A stretch of DNA of 37,187 nucleotides from positions 552,477-589,663 of the forward strand of contig BLXT01000290.1 in assembly GCA_019648995.1 (NCBI GenBank), given 5' to 3'. The stretch is from Plakobranchus ocellatus (Eukaryota > Mollusca > Gastropoda > Plakobranchidae). A model generated the notes under the pieces. It did no database searches. It was not told where the DNA came from and saw nothing but the letters and a program-made list of their open reading frames with translations. The position numbers and the translations under genes are program-made. Of the stretch, positions 35,692-37,187 are shown in pieces. Every line of letters starts with the position of its first letter. Position 1 is the first letter of the stretch.

Positions 35692-36969
35692 CTAGCTCTT
35701 TTTTTTTTTGCGCTTTAGTTTATGCAAAGCTTCATTGGAGGATGAGTGTTTCCTCTTTGTCTGAACAACATCCAATGATTTCCAAACCTCGTCTGTGTCT
35801 TCTTCATCATCAAACTCATTATGAGGAGAAGAGGCATTTTTGTCTAAAATATTTTCCGTAGTTACGTCAGATTTATCATACAATTTTACTGTATCTGAAG
35901 GTGACCACAATGAAGAGAATAACAGACAATTAATCTGTGAGTATAAATACACTGATGAACATTTAGCTTGTTTTGGAACATCAGGATCAAAACAATAAAT
36001 ATGTCTATCAACACTTGAAGTTACAAAATATGGATGCACTGGATGAAATTTTATATCTGTGACACCACCTTTTACACCTTTATAGTTCCTGACAACACTT
36101 TTTTTACGCAAGTCCACTAAAACCAATGATCCTTTTCCAGTTCCAGCAACAACTTGAAAATTAGAATTAGGCCTTACAGACAGAGCAGTGATTGGGCTAG
36201 TCTCCTTTGATTCAATATCTATCACAGGACGCCTTTGTGGTGTGGATGGATCATAGAGGCGGATATGTGCTTTTGCAGTACCTGTTATAACTTTGTCACT
36301 TTGAAAATAGAACTCTGCTTTTGTGACCCATACTGGTACTGTTAAGTTCAACCAATCATTCTTCACATTTTTTGCACTAAAGATTGGCTCTTTAGGTGCT
36401 GAAATATCCCATATTTTCAAAGGGTTTTCCTTTCCACCAGTGAGTATTGATGATGGAAAATGTCTATTATGATCCATGCAATACAGGTCTGTTCCTGCAT
36501 CTATGTCTACATATAACTGTGATTCTAGATTGCTATTTTCCATCGTAACACGATTGCATTTCACAATACCTTTAGAAAATGCAGAAATTATCAGATCATC
36601 ATGACTTTTGATGTTTCTAAATATTCCCATTTCGCCTGAAAATTCGATTGGTACTGGGACAACATCTTCATTCGTAATAGAATACCGAAAAATACTGCCA
36701 TCTCTTTGGCCTGTAAAGATTACAGATTCGTCGAAGTCATTCCAACACATGCTTTTGATTTCATGGTTGGCACTCACGTTATTCAATTCATTTAAATTCT
36801 GATGAGACTTTGATGACATATGGCATCCTTTAACATATCCTGTAACACACCCTGCATAAATGTCATAGGGACAATGCTGAAACGCTTGCCGGTTTATGGT
36901 AGGTAAATCCATGATTCTACTAGCCTGGTTTTCCTCTGTACCAGACATGTTCGACACGGAGGCAGCCAT
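35692..36969 (-). CDS. WDR74: WD repeat-containing protein 74 (yeast Nsa1), ribosome biogenesis
   Basis: WDR74/Nsa1 is a nucleolar WD40 protein that acts in assembly of pre-60S ribosomal particles. In animals it is handled by the AAA ATPase NVL. The coding region is one uninterrupted exon of 425 codons (human about 385). Family-specific segments are GGKENPLKIWD (about 178-188), AKNVKNDWLNL (199-209) and IRLYDPSTPQRRPV (236-249), all very close to human WDR74, then GTGKGSLVLVDLR and the late WD blades. An acidic stretch (EFDDEEDTDEVWKSL) precedes a lysine-rich end, KLKRKKKKS, typical of nucleolar targeting; the last lysines are encoded by an 11-base A run. I chose the ATG at 36969 (AAG ATG G context). 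Another in-frame ATG lies seven codons on (MSGTEE); no ATG precedes it in frame after the upstream stop. Confidence 0.95.
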   Translation of the reverse strand: MAASVSNMSGTEENQASRIMDLPTINRQAFQHCPYDIYAGCVTGYVKGCHMSSKSHQNLNELNNVSANHEIKSMCWNDFDESVIFTGQRDGSIFRYSITNEDVVPVPIEFSGEMGIFRNIKSHDDLIISAFSKGIVKCNRVTMENSNLESQLYVDIDAGTDLYCMDHNRHFPSSILTGGKENPLKIWDISAPKEPIFSAKNVKNDWLNLTVPVWVTKAEFYFQSDKVITGTAKAHIRLYDPSTPQRRPVIDIESKETSPITALSVRPNSNFQVVAGTGKGSLVLVDLRKKSVVRNYKGVKGGVTDIKFHPVHPYFVTSSVDRHIYCFDPDVPKQAKCSSVYLYSQINCLLFSSLWSPSDTVKLYDKSDVTTENILDKNASSPHNEFDDEEDTDEVWKSLDVVQTKRKHSSSNEALHKLKRKKKKS

Positions 36970-37007
36970 CTTTAATTCACAAGACAGGGAGAGTGCCAAA
37001 AGTAGTT

Positions 37008-37103
37008 TTATTCTAGGAAACGGCTATGATCCCTTATAGTATAGCTTTGTTGCCAAGCATCGTCGTTAACCTGTCTTTTCCGACCTTTTAGCTTCGAAGA
37101 CAT
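37008..37103 (-). other. Upstream open reading frame before WDR74 (31 codons)
   Basis: An ATG at 37103 opens a 31-codon frame (MSSKLKGRKRQ...) ending in TAA at 37010-37008, 38 bases before the WDR74 ATG. If the transcript starts above 37103, this uORF could modulate translation. A CAG|GTTAAC donor-like site also lies inside it. Its context is weak and the transcript start is unknown. Confidence 0.35.
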
Positions 37104-37187
37104 AAGTGCCTTTTCCACATACACGTCGGCTCAGCAAGTCAGCTTTTTGAAAACAGAATAGTAAAAGACGTAAACCTGTTGTGACTT

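Noticed and set aside
36970-36999. Ten-codon N-terminal extension of WDR74
   Set aside because: It begins with TTG, not ATG; the first in-frame ATG is at 36969 in good context.
1-37187. CRISPR arrays, operons, riboswitches or phage-type defence systems
   Set aside because: The window is clearly animal nuclear DNA with spliced genes; no regularly spaced identical short repeats were seen.

Overview
This is a piece of an AT-rich, intron-bearing animal nuclear genome. Its protein genes are animal-type, its introns are short with GT-AG borders, it contains a tRNA-derived SINE, a LINE and Penelope-like debris, and it is rich in A/T homopolymers. The repeat style (clusters of TAGATCTAGA and a SINE of molluscan look) suggests a mollusc, perhaps a gastropod. 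That is inference, not proof.

Three protein genes can be supported. (1) 12489 to 1438, minus strand: an 11-exon SNAPC1 (SNAP43) gene, reconstructed exon by exon with continuous reading phase. It encodes about 985 residues, against about 370 in human; the excess is a long disordered, lysine/serine-rich tail, mostly in one 1.8-kb last exon. (2) 17949 to 23479, plus strand: a three-exon BTB-BACK-Kelch protein of about 607 residues, closest in feel to the KBTBD2/KBTBD8 subgroup. (3) 36969 to 35692, minus strand: WDR74 (yeast Nsa1), here with a coding region in one exon. SNAPC1 and the kelch gene are divergent, about 5.4 kb apart. The kelch gene and WDR74 are convergent, about 12 kb apart.

The space between and inside the genes is mostly decayed repeats. 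A tRNA-derived SINE sits in a SNAPC1 intron. A TIR element with TA ends lies near 14.3-14.7 kb. Perfect inverted repeats and TAGATCTAGA clusters fill 15.2-15.5 kb, followed by a CT/CA microsatellite and a broken Penelope-like GIY-YIG fragment (16.4-16.9 kb). A pogo-like TA-flanked element lies in kelch intron 2. A 5'-truncated LINE just past the kelch gene carries the 337-base assembly gap. Further on are a four-copy palindrome-bearing tandem repeat (32.6-32.8 kb) and a MITE with 24-bp TIRs (34.8-35.2 kb).

The genes do not form one pathway. SNAPC1 acts in snRNA transcription by RNA polymerases II and III, WDR74 in 60S ribosome assembly, and the kelch protein is probably a cullin-3 substrate adaptor. 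I found no convincing undescribed system. The most interesting points are the giant SNAPC1 tail, a GC-AG intron and a possible alternative stop-bearing exon in SNAPC1, and the TGACAGCTGTCA tandem array.
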